DNA of 64,000 nt from Pseudomonas sp. ANT_J12 (lineage in GTDB: Bacteria > Pseudomonadota > Gammaproteobacteria > Pseudomonadales > Pseudomonadaceae), in the NCBI RefSeq assembly GCF_008370045.1, contig NZ_VOBN01000001.1:62001-126000 (forward strand). Direction: 5' to 3'. Positions 44,194-52,505 of this stretch are shown here, piece by piece; positions within the stretch are counted from its first letter, which is position 1; each line of letters opens with the position of its first letter. Position numbers and translations under genes: made by a program. The notes below the pieces were generated by a model, which ran no database searches, was not told the origin of the DNA, and saw only the letters and a program-made list of their open reading frames with translations.

Positions 44194-46011
44194 ATGTTTA
44201 TCTTGCACCTCTTATTCCGTTTGCCGGCTCTGATCGCTGTACTGCTGGGACTTGGCCTGACGGTGGTTCTGTACTACGTCGCCAATCCAAGATTGCCTCT
44301 CTATACCCCGGTGCAACAGGTGCATTACCTGGAGCAGTGGAGCGCGGCCGACCGCCTGACCTACTATTTCACGCCCCAGGGCACGCAGGTCAAAGGCCTG
44401 CATTACGACTGGTTCCAGGCGCTGGAGCTACCGTTCTCGCAACAGCGATTTGCCACCCCGGAATATCTCGCGCGCTTCGGCTTCCTGATCGATCCGGCGC
44501 AGAAAGCCACGCCCAACAACCCGGGAAACCTGCCCGTGGGGTTTGCCCGGCACCAGAATCCGGGCAGCCCGGACCAGTTTCTCGACATCACTTGCGCCGC
44601 TTGCCACACCGGCGAGTTGCGTTTCAATGGCCAGGCTGTGCGTATCGATGGCGGCTCGGCCCAGCATGTCTTGCCACCCAGCGTGCCGACCCTGCGCGGG
44701 GGCAGTTTTGGCCAGGCCTTGGTCGCCAGTCTGGTATCGACTTATTACAACCCTTGGAAATTCGAACGTTTCGCACGCAACGTGCTGGGCGCGGACTACG
44801 ACGCTCGGCATCAAATCCTACGGGAAGACTTCAAACGCTCTCTCGATACCTTCGTGAAAACCGCGTGGAACGACACCCATCGCGGGCTCTATCCGACCGA
44901 AGAAGGCCCAGGCCGCACCGATGCGTTCGGACGCATCGCCAACGCCAGTTTCGGTGACGCGATCACCCCGGATAACTACCGTGTGGCCAACGCCCCGGTG
45001 GATTATCCACAGCTGTGGGACATCTGGACCTTCGATTGGGTGCAGTGGAACGGCTCGGCGCAGCAGCCGATGGCGCGCAATATCGGCGAGGCGCTGGGTG
45101 TGGGCGCGACCCTGAATTTCTTCGACGACAACGGCCAGCCGTTCGCGGGTGATGCGCGCTACCCCTCCAGCGTTCGCGTTCGTGATCTGAACCTGATCGA
45201 AGAAACCCTGCAACGCCTGAAGCCGCCCGCTTGGCCAGAAGAGGTGTTGGGTCGCGTGGACAAACCTTTGGCGGCCCAAGGTCGCGCGTTGTTCGCCGAG
45301 AACTGCGCCAGTTGTCATGTGCCCCGCGTGACGCCAATCAACGGACGTCCAGTGCAGCAGCTCAAGTTGCTGCCGGTCGCCGCGATCGGCACCGATCCCA
45401 CCGCAGCCAACAACATTGCCGACCACCGCTTCGATCTCACGGCGTTGCAATGGGATCCGGCGGAACTCGGGCAACTCGACGTTCAACTGCATCCCAAGCC
45501 GACCGAGCCGCTGGACCTGAGCAAACTTTCGGTGGCCAAGGGACTGGCCTACGTCACGGCCTTCGTCGAAAACCGCGCGTACCGTGAGGCCAAGCTCACC
45601 CCGGCGGAACGCCCGGACCTGGACGGCTTCGGCCTGCCCATCGGCGTGCAAGAGTTGCGCGCGTACAAGGCCCGGCCACTGGCAGGTGTGTGGGCCACCC
45701 CACCGTTTCTGCACAACGGTTCGGTGCCAAGCATTTATCAGTTGCTGTCGCCCCAGGACGAACGCGCCACCACCTTCTATAAAGGCACCTTCGAGTACGA
45801 CCCCCAGCACTTGGGCTATCGCACCGAGGCCTTTTCCAACGGCTTTGTGTTCGACACGCGCATCACCGGCAACCACAACAGTGGTCACGAGTTCCGCGCC
45901 GGCGAGCGTGGCAATGGCGTGATTGGCCGCTTGCTGCAACCCCAGGAGCGCTGGGCGTTGCTGGAATACCTGAAAGTGCTGGGCGGCCCGCTGGAGGCGC
46001 AATTGCCATGA
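44194..46011 (+). CDS. Di-haem cytochrome c peroxidase-like protein (RoxA-related)
   Basis: 605 residues. An N-terminal membrane anchor (residues 3-28), then a periplasmic domain with two c-type haem sites, C134-A-A-C-H138 and C371-A-S-C-H375. The length, the spacing of the haem sites and the PNNPGNLPVGFARH and WATPPFLHNGSVPSIYQLL segments fit the family that includes RoxA-type rubber oxygenases and uncharacterised di-haem peroxidases. It is followed 28 bp later by a catalase-like gene and the two almost certainly work together. Whether it is a peroxidase or an oxygenase cannot be told from sequence. AAGGA before ATG. Confidence 0.82.
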   Translation: MFILHLLFRLPALIAVLLGLGLTVVLYYVANPRLPLYTPVQQVHYLEQWSAADRLTYYFTPQGTQVKGLHYDWFQALELPFSQQRFATPEYLARFGFLIDPAQKATPNNPGNLPVGFARHQNPGSPDQFLDITCAACHTGELRFNGQAVRIDGGSAQHVLPPSVPTLRGGSFGQALVASLVSTYYNPWKFERFARNVLGADYDARHQILREDFKRSLDTFVKTAWNDTHRGLYPTEEGPGRTDAFGRIANASFGDAITPDNYRVANAPVDYPQLWDIWTFDWVQWNGSAQQPMARNIGEALGVGATLNFFDDNGQPFAGDARYPSSVRVRDLNLIEETLQRLKPPAWPEEVLGRVDKPLAAQGRALFAENCASCHVPRVTPINGRPVQQLKLLPVAAIGTDPTAANNIADHRFDLTALQWDPAELGQLDVQLHPKPTEPLDLSKLSVAKGLAYVTAFVENRAYREAKLTPAERPDLDGFGLPIGVQELRAYKARPLAGVWATPPFLHNGSVPSIYQLLSPQDERATTFYKGTFEYDPQHLGYRTEAFSNGFVFDTRITGNHNSGHEFRAGERGNGVIGRLLQPQERWALLEYLKVLGGPLEAQLP

Positions 46012-46039
46012 ATCCTGAATTCATCAAAAGGACTTGCTG

Positions 46040-47176
46040 ATGTTGATTACCCTTTGGCTGCGCCTCGGCGCCTTCCTCGGAAAACTCCTGCTGTGGGTGC
46101 TGGGTCTGGGGTTGTTGAGTTGGGCGCTGGCCACCGCGTGGCTTGCCTGGCAGCACAGCGGCGCGGTGTCGGCGGATGAACAGATTCCGGACGGTGAGTC
46201 GGCGATGACCCAAGACATCATCCAGACCGCCGTGCGTATCGTCGATCAGCACCGCGAAAGCACGCGCTACCTGCGCGATGCCCACGCAAAAGCCCATGGC
46301 TGCGTGAGGGCCGAGGTTCAGGTGTTACCGGATCTGGCGGCGGAATTGCGTCAAGGCGTGTTCAGCGAGCCGGGGAAAACCTGGCAAGCGAGCGTGCGAT
46401 TGTCCAACGGCAACGCCTACCCGCAATTTGACAGCATCCGCGACGCGCGGGGCATGGCCATCAAGTTGCTCGATGTGCCCGGCAAACAATTGCTGGCCGA
46501 CCAGGCGGCTCGTCACGAACAGGATTTCGTGATGTTCAGCCATCCGAATTTCTTTGTCAGCGATGTCGCCGAGTACCGTCAGAATGTGGCCGCCCAGGCT
46601 GACGGCAAATCGGCGATGGCGTTTTTTCCGGGTTGGGACCCGCGCACGTGGCAGGTTCGCCACTTGTTTATCGCACTGGCGACGCTCTCCCCTGCTCCCG
46701 ACAGTCCGACTCAGACTACGTATTTCTCGGTTTCGCCCTACAAATTCGGCGCAAACAATGCCAAGTTCCGCGTCATGCCCGATCCGGGAAGCTGCCCGGC
46801 CTACACCCTGCCCAAGCAAAATCAGGATCTGCCGAACTTCCTGCGCAGTGCGCTGAATCAACAGCTATCGACTGATCGGGTCCCGGCGTGTTTCGTCTTG
46901 CAGATCCAGCGCCAGGATGCGAACAAGTACATGCCGATCGAAGACACCAGCATTGAGTGGCGGGAAAGTGATGCGCCGTTCGAGACAGTCGCGAAGATCA
47001 ACCTGCCGGCGCAGGACTTCGACACGCCGGCGCTGAATCTGCAATGCGATAACCAGTCGTTCAACCCGTGGTTCGGGCTGGAGGCGCATCGGCCGATTGG
47101 CGGGATCAATCGGCTGCGTAAGGCGGTGTATGAGGCCGTGAGTGATTACCGACACAGCCGCAACGGCGAGCAGTAA
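46040..47176 (+). CDS. Membrane-anchored catalase-like haem protein
   Basis: 378 residues from ATG 46040 (AAAGGA upstream; the earlier TTG is less likely). A hydrophobic N-terminal anchor (residues 8-38), then a catalase-fold core: RDAHAKAHGCVRA has the distal His region, VRLSNGNAYPQFDSIRDARG the conserved Asn/Arg-rich stretch, and NRLRKAVYEAVSDYR a C-terminal RxxVY that can supply the proximal Tyr. It is shorter than true catalases, lacking the C-terminal domains, and similar in size to SrpA-type catalase-related peroxidases. Acts in the periplasm, next to the di-haem protein encoded just upstream. Confidence 0.8.
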   Translation: MLITLWLRLGAFLGKLLLWVLGLGLLSWALATAWLAWQHSGAVSADEQIPDGESAMTQDIIQTAVRIVDQHRESTRYLRDAHAKAHGCVRAEVQVLPDLAAELRQGVFSEPGKTWQASVRLSNGNAYPQFDSIRDARGMAIKLLDVPGKQLLADQAARHEQDFVMFSHPNFFVSDVAEYRQNVAAQADGKSAMAFFPGWDPRTWQVRHLFIALATLSPAPDSPTQTTYFSVSPYKFGANNAKFRVMPDPGSCPAYTLPKQNQDLPNFLRSALNQQLSTDRVPACFVLQIQRQDANKYMPIEDTSIEWRESDAPFETVAKINLPAQDFDTPALNLQCDNQSFNPWFGLEAHRPIGGINRLRKAVYEAVSDYRHSRNGEQ

Positions 47177-47202
47177 CAGCAGCATTTACCAAATCCCGGA
47201 CA

Positions 47203-47229
47203 GCAAAAAGCCCGCATTAAGCGGGCTTT
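47203..47229. terminator. Terminator after tRNA-Asp (minus) and catalase-like gene (plus)
   Basis: AAAAAGCCCGC and GCGGGCTTT arms with a short loop; A-rich before, T-rich after, so it may work in both directions. A related hairpin follows the second tRNA-Asp. Confidence 0.75.
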
Positions 47230-47271
47230 CTGTGTGGTGACCTGGCGTTCAGCGTTCCAGGTTACCGAATA

Positions 47272-47348
47272 TGGCGCAGCGGACGGGACTCGAACCCGCG
47301 ACCCCCGGCGTGACAGGCCGGTATTCTAACCGACTGAACTACCGCTGC
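47272..47348 (-). tRNA. tRNA-Asp (GTC), copy 1
   Basis: 77 nt including encoded CCA. On the minus strand the acceptor GCAGCGG pairs with CCGCTGC, the D-arm begins TAGTTCAGTCGG, the anticodon loop reads CTGTCAC with GTC, and the T-arm contains GGTTCGAGTCC. Confidence 0.96.
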
Positions 47349-47363
47349 GCGTAGCGTTGAAAG

Positions 47364-47439
47364 TGGTGGGTGATGACGGGATCGAACCGCCGACATTCTG
47401 CTTGTAAGGCAGACGCTCTCCCAGCTGAGCTAATCACCC
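47364..47439 (-). tRNA. tRNA-Val (TAC), copy 1
   Basis: 76 nt including CCA. Acceptor GGGTGAT/ATCACCC, D-arm TAGCTCAGCTGGGAGA, anticodon loop CTTACAA with TAC, T-loop GGTTCGATCC. Transcribed together with tRNA-Asp 15 bp downstream. Confidence 0.96.
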
Positions 47440-47561
47440 TTTACCTTCGTTGCGGGGCGCATTATGCCACAGGTTTTCGTAAAGTGTTGATTTAATTGAA
47501 TATTTTTCCAAATAAATCCGAAAACCGGTGAAACGATACATCCCGCGGGAACAACAGACAG

Positions 47562-47587
47562 AAAAAAACCCGCGTGAGCGGGCTTTT
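47562..47587 (-). terminator. Terminator after tRNA-Asp copy 2
   Basis: ACCCGC / GCGGGC stem; on the minus strand it is followed by seven T. Confidence 0.75.
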
Positions 47588-47627
47588 CCGTGGTGACCTG
47601 GCGTTCAGCATTCCAGGTTACCGAATA

Positions 47628-47704
47628 TGGCGCAGCGGACGGGACTCGAACCCGCGACCCCCGGCGTGACAGGCCGGTATTCTAACCGACTGAACTACCG
47701 CTGC
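47628..47704 (-). tRNA. tRNA-Asp (GTC), copy 2
   Basis: Identical in sequence to copy 1, including the encoded CCA. The downstream flank (CCTGGCGTTCAGC hairpin) is also shared. Confidence 0.96.
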
Positions 47705-47723
47705 GCGTAACACTAAGAACGAA

Positions 47724-47799
47724 TGGTGGGTGATGACGGGATCGAACCGCCGACATTCTGCTTGTAAGGCAGACGCTCTCCCAGCTGAGCTAATCACCC
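47724..47799 (-). tRNA. tRNA-Val (TAC), copy 2
   Basis: Identical to copy 1. First of the four tRNAs in the direction of transcription; the cluster is a direct duplication of a Val-Asp unit. Confidence 0.96.
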
Positions 47800-47958
47800 T
47801 TCGTTTCGGTGTGGCGCGCATTCTACGGAGCACCCCCACCTCTGGCAAGCACTTTTTTAATTAATTTATTCAGGCCTTCCAAAGGCTTAGAGAAGGGTTG
47901 GCCTATGGCGCCGCGAAGAGAATAATGCCCCCCTTTGTATAAAGGAGAGACTCGCCCC

Positions 47959-48879
47959 ATGTGGTTCAAAAACCTGCTTATCTATCGCCTGACCCAAGAT
48001 CTGCCTTTTGATGCCGAGGCGTTGGAAACTGCACTGGCGACCAAACTGGCCCGTCCATGTGCAAGCCAGGAGTTGACCACCTACGGTTTCGTCGCGCCGT
48101 TCGGCAAAGGCGAAGATGCTCCACTGGCGCACGTCAGCGGTGACTTCCTGCTGATCGCCGCCCGTAAAGAAGAACGCATTCTGCCGGGCAGCGTCGTGCG
48201 CGACGCGGTCAAGGAAAAGGTCGAAGAGATCGAAGCCACGCAAATGCGCAAGGTCTATAAGAAGGAACGCGACCAGATCAAGGATGAAATCATCCTGGCC
48301 TTCCTGCCGCGCGCCTTTATCCGTCGCTCGTCGACGTTCGCCGCCATCGCGCCGAAACAAGGCCTGATCCTGGTCAACTCGGCGAGCCCGAAACGCGCCG
48401 AAGACCTGCTGTCGACGTTGCGTGAAGTGATCGGCACCCTGCCGGTACGTCCGCTGACCGTAAAAATGGCCCCGACCGCCACCATGACTGACTGGGTCAA
48501 GACCCAGAAAGCCGCGGACGACTTCTTTGTGCTGGACGAGTGCGAACTGCGCGACACCCACGAAGACGGCGGCATCGTGCGCTGCAAGCGTCAGGACCTG
48601 ACCAGCGAAGAAATCCAGCTGCACCTGAGCACCGGCAAAGTGGTGACTCAGTTGTCCCTGGCATGGCAGGACAAGTTGTCGTTCATGCTCGACGACAAAA
48701 TGACCGTCAAGCGCCTGAAGTTCGAAGACTTGCTGCAGGACCAGGCGGAACAGGACGGCGGCGACGAGGCCCTGGGCCAACTGGACGCGAGCTTCACTTT
48801 GATGATGCTGACCTTCGGCGACTTCCTGCCGGCGCTGGTTGAAGCGTTGGGTGGCGAAGAAACTCCGCAAGGCATCTGA
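47959..48879 (+). CDS. rdgC: Recombination-associated protein RdgC
   Basis: 306 residues, full length. RdgC forms a ring-shaped dimer on DNA and restrains RecA-dependent recombination. Start [16 protein letters not shown] is canonical, with AAAGGAGAG 15 bp before ATG 47959. Conserved segments include [33 protein letters not shown] and the C-terminal [16 protein letters not shown]. Nucleoid-associated, cytosolic. Confidence 0.96.
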   Translation: MWFKNLLIYRLTQDLPFDAEALETALATKLARPCASQELTTYGFVAPFGKGEDAPLAHVSGDFLLIAARKEERILPGSVVRDAVKEKVEEIEATQMRKVYKKERDQIKDEIILAFLPRAFIRRSSTFAAIAPKQGLILVNSASPKRAEDLLSTLREVIGTLPVRPLTVKMAPTATMTDWVKTQKAADDFFVLDECELRDTHEDGGIVRCKRQDLTSEEIQLHLSTGKVVTQLSLAWQDKLSFMLDDKMTVKRLKFEDLLQDQAEQDGGDEALGQLDASFTLMMLTFGDFLPALVEALGGEETPQGI

Positions 48880-48921
48880 CAGCCTTGAAGGGCGCCTGCC
48901 TTGATGGGCAGGTGCCTGTAC

Positions 48922-48999
48922 AAAAGATCGCAGCCTTCGGCAGTTCCTACTGAAATCGCATTCCAAAGTAGGTACTGCCGAAGGCTGCGATCTTTTTTT
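48922..48999. repeat. Inverted repeat acting as terminator (AGATCGCAGCC family)
   Basis: AAAAGATCGCAGCCTTCGGC and its inverse with about 30 bp between; ends in TTTTTTT. A further Pseudomonas repeat class, placed as terminator between rdgC and the next gene. Confidence 0.8.
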
Positions 49000-49052
49000 A
49001 CAGGCCGCGTATGCTTAGCTCCCTAACGCTTTCACATAATAAGGAACAGGCC

Positions 49053-50018
49053 ATGCGCGCACTGGCTGCATTGAGTCGCTTTGTCGGCAACACCTTCGCT
49101 TACTGGGTACTGATTTTCGCCGTCCTGGCGTTCCTCGAACCGACCTGGTTCATTGGCCTGAAAGGCGCCATCGTGCCGCTGCTGGGGCTGGTGATGTTCG
49201 GCATGGGCCTGACCCTCAAACTTGAAGACTTCGCCGAAGTCGCTCGCCATCCTTGGCGCGTCGCGTTGGGCGTGGTCGCGCATTTCGTGATCATGCCGGG
49301 GATGGCGTGGTTGCTCTGCCAGGTGTTTCACCTGCCACCGGAAATCGCCGTCGGCGTGATCCTGGTCGGCTGCTGCCCGAGCGGCACGTCGTCCAACGTG
49401 ATGACTTGGCTGGCGCGCGGCGACCTGGCGCTATCGGTGGCCATCGCCGCCGTCACCACCCTCCTCGCCCCGCTGCTGACCCCGGCGCTGATCTGGCTGC
49501 TAGCCTCGGCGTGGCTGCCAGTGTCGTTCATGGAGTTGTTCTGGTCGATCCTGCAAGTGGTGCTGCTGCCGATCGTGCTTGGCGTGATCGCGCAACGTCT
49601 GCTCGGCAACAAAGTGCGTCACGCGGTAGAAGTGCTGCCGCTGGTGTCGGTGGTGAGCATCGTGATCATCGTTGCAGCGGTGGTTGCGGCCAGTCAGGCC
49701 AAGATTGCCGAGTCCGGCTTGTTGATCATGGCGGTGGTGATGCTGCACAACAGTTTCGGCTACTTGCTGGGTTACTTCACCGGGCGCCTGTTCAAATTGC
49801 CGCTGCCCCAGCGCAAGTCCCTGGCACTGGAAGTCGGCATGCAGAACTCCGGATTGGGCGCCGCGCTGGCCAGTGCGCACTTCTCGCCTCTGGCGGCGGT
49901 GCCGAGCGCGTTGTTCAGCGTGTGGCACAACATTTCCGGGGCGCTGCTCTCGACGTATTTCCGCCGCATGAGCGAGAAAGAAGATCGGGAAATAGCGGCG
50001 CGGCAGGCGACTGAATAA
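49053..50018 (+). CDS. Bile acid:sodium symporter family protein (BASS)
   Basis: 321 residues from ATG 49053 (AAGGAACAG upstream). Nine to ten membrane helices. Family motifs are VGCCPSGTSSNVMTWLARGD, which holds part of the sodium site, and EVGMQNSGLGAALA. Bacterial members carry pantoate, ketopantoate or other organic anions with sodium; the substrate here is not known. The riboswitch and gdx gene follow on the same strand but with their own control region. Confidence 0.88.
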   Translation: MRALAALSRFVGNTFAYWVLIFAVLAFLEPTWFIGLKGAIVPLLGLVMFGMGLTLKLEDFAEVARHPWRVALGVVAHFVIMPGMAWLLCQVFHLPPEIAVGVILVGCCPSGTSSNVMTWLARGDLALSVAIAAVTTLLAPLLTPALIWLLASAWLPVSFMELFWSILQVVLLPIVLGVIAQRLLGNKVRHAVEVLPLVSVVSIVIIVAAVVAASQAKIAESGLLIMAVVMLHNSFGYLLGYFTGRLFKLPLPQRKSLALEVGMQNSGLGAALASAHFSPLAAVPSALFSVWHNISGALLSTYFRRMSEKEDREIAARQATE

Positions 50019-50065
50019 GCGGCAAACTTGATCCCCGGATTAATGATGGGCACTCTATGGCGCAA

Positions 50066-50116
50066 CGCGAGGACGACCTCGCGGCTCGATCGAGTCATTA
50101 ATCTGGGGACGACCCC
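50066..50116 (+). promoter_or_regulatory. Guanidine-II (mini-ykkC) riboswitch
   Basis: Two hairpins with ACGA tetraloops: CGCGAGG-ACGA-CCTCGCG (50066-50083) and GGGG-ACGA-CCCC (50105-50116), the defining pattern of the guanidine-II class, in the leader of a gdx/sugE gene. The ribosome site ATGGAGGT (50125-50132) follows 9 bp after the second hairpin. Guanidine binding pairs the two loops and frees translation in the known examples. An upstream strand (50033-50046) could pair with 50095-50108 and exclude the second hairpin. Confidence 0.88.
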
Positions 50117-50137
50117 GTCAATCGATGGAGGTCTCTC

Positions 50138-50452
50138 ATGTCCTGGATCATTCTGTTTTTCGCCGGTTTATTCGAAGTCGGCTGGGCCGTTGGCCTGAAA
50201 TACACCGACGGCTTCAGCCGCCCTCTTCCCACTGCGTTAACCGTTGCCGCCATGGCCATCAGCTTGGGCTTGCTCGGCCTTGCCATGAAGGAATTGCCGC
50301 TGGGCACGGCCTATGCGATCTGGACCGGCGTGGGCGCGGTGGGCACGGTAATCGCCGGGATCATTCTGTTTGGTGAATCCATGGCGCTGTTCCGGCTGGC
50401 CAGTGTGGCGTTGATTATTGCCGGGTTGGTGGGGCTTAAGGTCAGTGCATAA
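50138..50452 (+). CDS. gdx: Guanidinium exporter Gdx (SugE), SMR family
   Basis: 104 residues, four membrane helices. Small multidrug resistance family; [20 protein letters not shown] contains the essential Glu13 of the first helix, and [15 protein letters not shown] is the conserved third helix. The Gdx branch exports guanidinium in exchange for protons. The guanidine-II riboswitch directly upstream confirms the assignment to this branch rather than to EmrE-type multidrug pumps. Confidence 0.95.
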   Translation: MSWIILFFAGLFEVGWAVGLKYTDGFSRPLPTALTVAAMAISLGLLGLAMKELPLGTAYAIWTGVGAVGTVIAGIILFGESMALFRLASVALIIAGLVGLKVSA

Positions 50453-50463
50453 CCATTAGATCG

Positions 50464-50513
50464 CCTTCGCGGGCAAGCCACAAAACCTGTAGGAGCAAGG
50501 CTTGCCCGCGATG
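50464..50513. repeat. Compact REP pair (GTAGGAGC family)
   Basis: CTTCGCGGGCAAGCC and the inverse unit with almost no spacer, between the convergent gdx and acyltransferase genes; the left unit is shortened. Confidence 0.8.
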
Positions 50514-50532
50514 GCGCCCTCAACATCACCGA

Positions 50533-52407
50533 CTATCTAACCGTCCCGCGCAACTCCCCGACCAACCCCTGCAACTTCGCCGGCTCCGCCACTTCAACCG
50601 CCACCGCTGGCCCCGCCACCAACGTCACCCGCGACCACAACCGGCGGAACAAGCCCTTGGCCGGATCACGACTGAAGAAACTCCCCCACAACCCTTGCAA
50701 CGCCAGCGGAATCACCGGCACCGGCGTCTCTTCGAGAATCCGCGTCAGCCCACCCTTGAACTCGTTGATCTCACCGTCGGCGGTCAATTTGCCTTCCGGG
50801 AAGATGCACACCAGCTCGCCGTCCTTCAGATACTGGGCAATGCGCTTGAAGGCCTTTTCGTAGATCTGGATGTCTTCCTGGCGTCCGGCGATAGGAATCG
50901 TCCCGGCGGTGCGGAAGATAAAGTTCAGCACCGGCAGGTTGTAGATTTTGTAGTACATGACAAAGCGAATCGGCCTACGCACCGCGCCGCCAATCAGCAA
51001 GGCATCGACGAACGACACGTGGTTGCACACCAGCAATGCCGCACCTTCGTCGGGAATCAGGTCCAGGTTGCGATGCTCCACGCGGTACATGGAATGGCTG
51101 AGCAGCCAGATCATGAAACGCATGCTGAACTCGGGAACGATGCTGAAGATGTAGGCGTTGACGCCGATGTTGAGCAGCGACACCACCAGGAACAGTTGCG
51201 GGATCGACAGTTTCACCATGCTCAGCAGCACGATCGAGACAATCGCCGAGACCACCATAAAGAGCGCGTTGAGGATGTTGTTGGCGGCAATCACTCGCGC
51301 CCGCTCGTTCTCGGCGGTGCGTGACTGAATCAGTGCATACAGCGGCACGATGTAGAAACCACCGAAAACCCCGAGCCCGAGAATGTCGATCAGCACCAGC
51401 CAGGTGTGGCCGAAACCCAGGACTTCGATCCAGCCATGACCGGTCACGCTGTCCGGAATGCCGCCGGAATGCCACCACAGCAGCAAGCCAAACACCGTCA
51501 GGCCGAACGAGCCGAACGGCACCAGGCCGATCTCGACTTTGCGCCCGGACAGCTTCTCGCAAAGCATCGAACCGAGGGCAATACCGACCGAGAACACAGT
51601 GAGGATCAGCGTCACCACGGTTTCGTCGCCGTGCATCCATTCCTTGGCGTAGGCCGGGATCTGCGTCAGGTAAATCGCCCCGACAAACCAGAACCACGAG
51701 TTGCCGACAATCGACCGCGACACCGCCGGGGTCTGCCCCAGGCCCAGCTTCAAAGTGGCCCAGGACTGGGTAAAGATGTTCCAGTTCAGGCGCATTTCCG
51801 GGGACGCGGCGGCCGCGCGGGGAATGCTGCGGCTGGCCAGGTAACCGAGCACTGCGATACCGACAATCGCCGTGGAAACCAGGGGCGCGTAATGCCCGGA
51901 CGACATCATGATCCCGGCGCCAATGGTCCCGGCCAGGATCGCCAGGAACGTGCCCATTTCCACCAGGCCGTTGCCACCCACCAGCTCTTCTTCACGCAAG
52001 GCCTGGGGCAAGATCGAATACTTCACCGGCCCGAACAGCGCCGAGTGAGTCCCCATGGCGAACAGCGCCACCAGCATCAGCGACAGGTGATCGAACAGGA
52101 AGCCGACCGCACCGACCGCCATGATGGCGATTTCCCCGAGCTTGATCAGACGGATCAGCGCGTCCTTGGCGAATTTTTCCCCGAACTGCCCGGCCAACGC
52201 CGAGAACAGGAAAAACGGCAGGATGAAAAGCAGCGCGCACAGGTTGACCCAGATCGAACGGTCACCGTCGATGGTCAACTTGTACAAAATGGCGAGGATC
52301 AGCGACTGCTTGAAGATGTTGTCGTTGAACGCTCCAAGGGACTGGGTCACGAAAAACGGCAGGAAACGCCGGGTGCGAAGCAAGGTGAACTGTGAGGGGT
52401 GACTCAT
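50533..52407 (-). CDS. MFS transporter fused to 1-acylglycerol-phosphate acyltransferase (LplT-PlsC type)
   Basis: 624 residues. Residues 1-410 form a 12-helix MFS domain like the lysophospholipid flippase LplT (FLPFFVTQSLGAFNDNIFKQ at the N-terminus). Residues 430-624 form a PlsC-type acyltransferase: NHVSFVDALL (HX4D motif), GTIPIAGR and FPEGKL. The fusion resembles the Aas system that takes up and reacylates lysophospholipids, but the acyl-ACP synthetase domain found in some fused relatives is absent, so the acyl donor must be made elsewhere. Inner membrane. The next gene upstream is the TDT transporter, 98 bp away. Confidence 0.9.
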   Translation of the reverse strand: MSHPSQFTLLRTRRFLPFFVTQSLGAFNDNIFKQSLILAILYKLTIDGDRSIWVNLCALLFILPFFLFSALAGQFGEKFAKDALIRLIKLGEIAIMAVGAVGFLFDHLSLMLVALFAMGTHSALFGPVKYSILPQALREEELVGGNGLVEMGTFLAILAGTIGAGIMMSSGHYAPLVSTAIVGIAVLGYLASRSIPRAAAASPEMRLNWNIFTQSWATLKLGLGQTPAVSRSIVGNSWFWFVGAIYLTQIPAYAKEWMHGDETVVTLILTVFSVGIALGSMLCEKLSGRKVEIGLVPFGSFGLTVFGLLLWWHSGGIPDSVTGHGWIEVLGFGHTWLVLIDILGLGVFGGFYIVPLYALIQSRTAENERARVIAANNILNALFMVVSAIVSIVLLSMVKLSIPQLFLVVSLLNIGVNAYIFSIVPEFSMRFMIWLLSHSMYRVEHRNLDLIPDEGAALLVCNHVSFVDALLIGGAVRRPIRFVMYYKIYNLPVLNFIFRTAGTIPIAGRQEDIQIYEKAFKRIAQYLKDGELVCIFPEGKLTADGEINEFKGGLTRILEETPVPVIPLALQGLWGSFFSRDPAKGLFRRLWSRVTLVAGPAVAVEVAEPAKLQGLVGELRGTVR

Positions 52408-52505
52408 CTTCCGTGTTTCCCTGATATTAGGTAGAGAGTGGCGTGGAGACGGTTATTGGAATGCCGAACGCCGATCCAGGCCACACATTACCTAATCTTT
52501 GCAGG

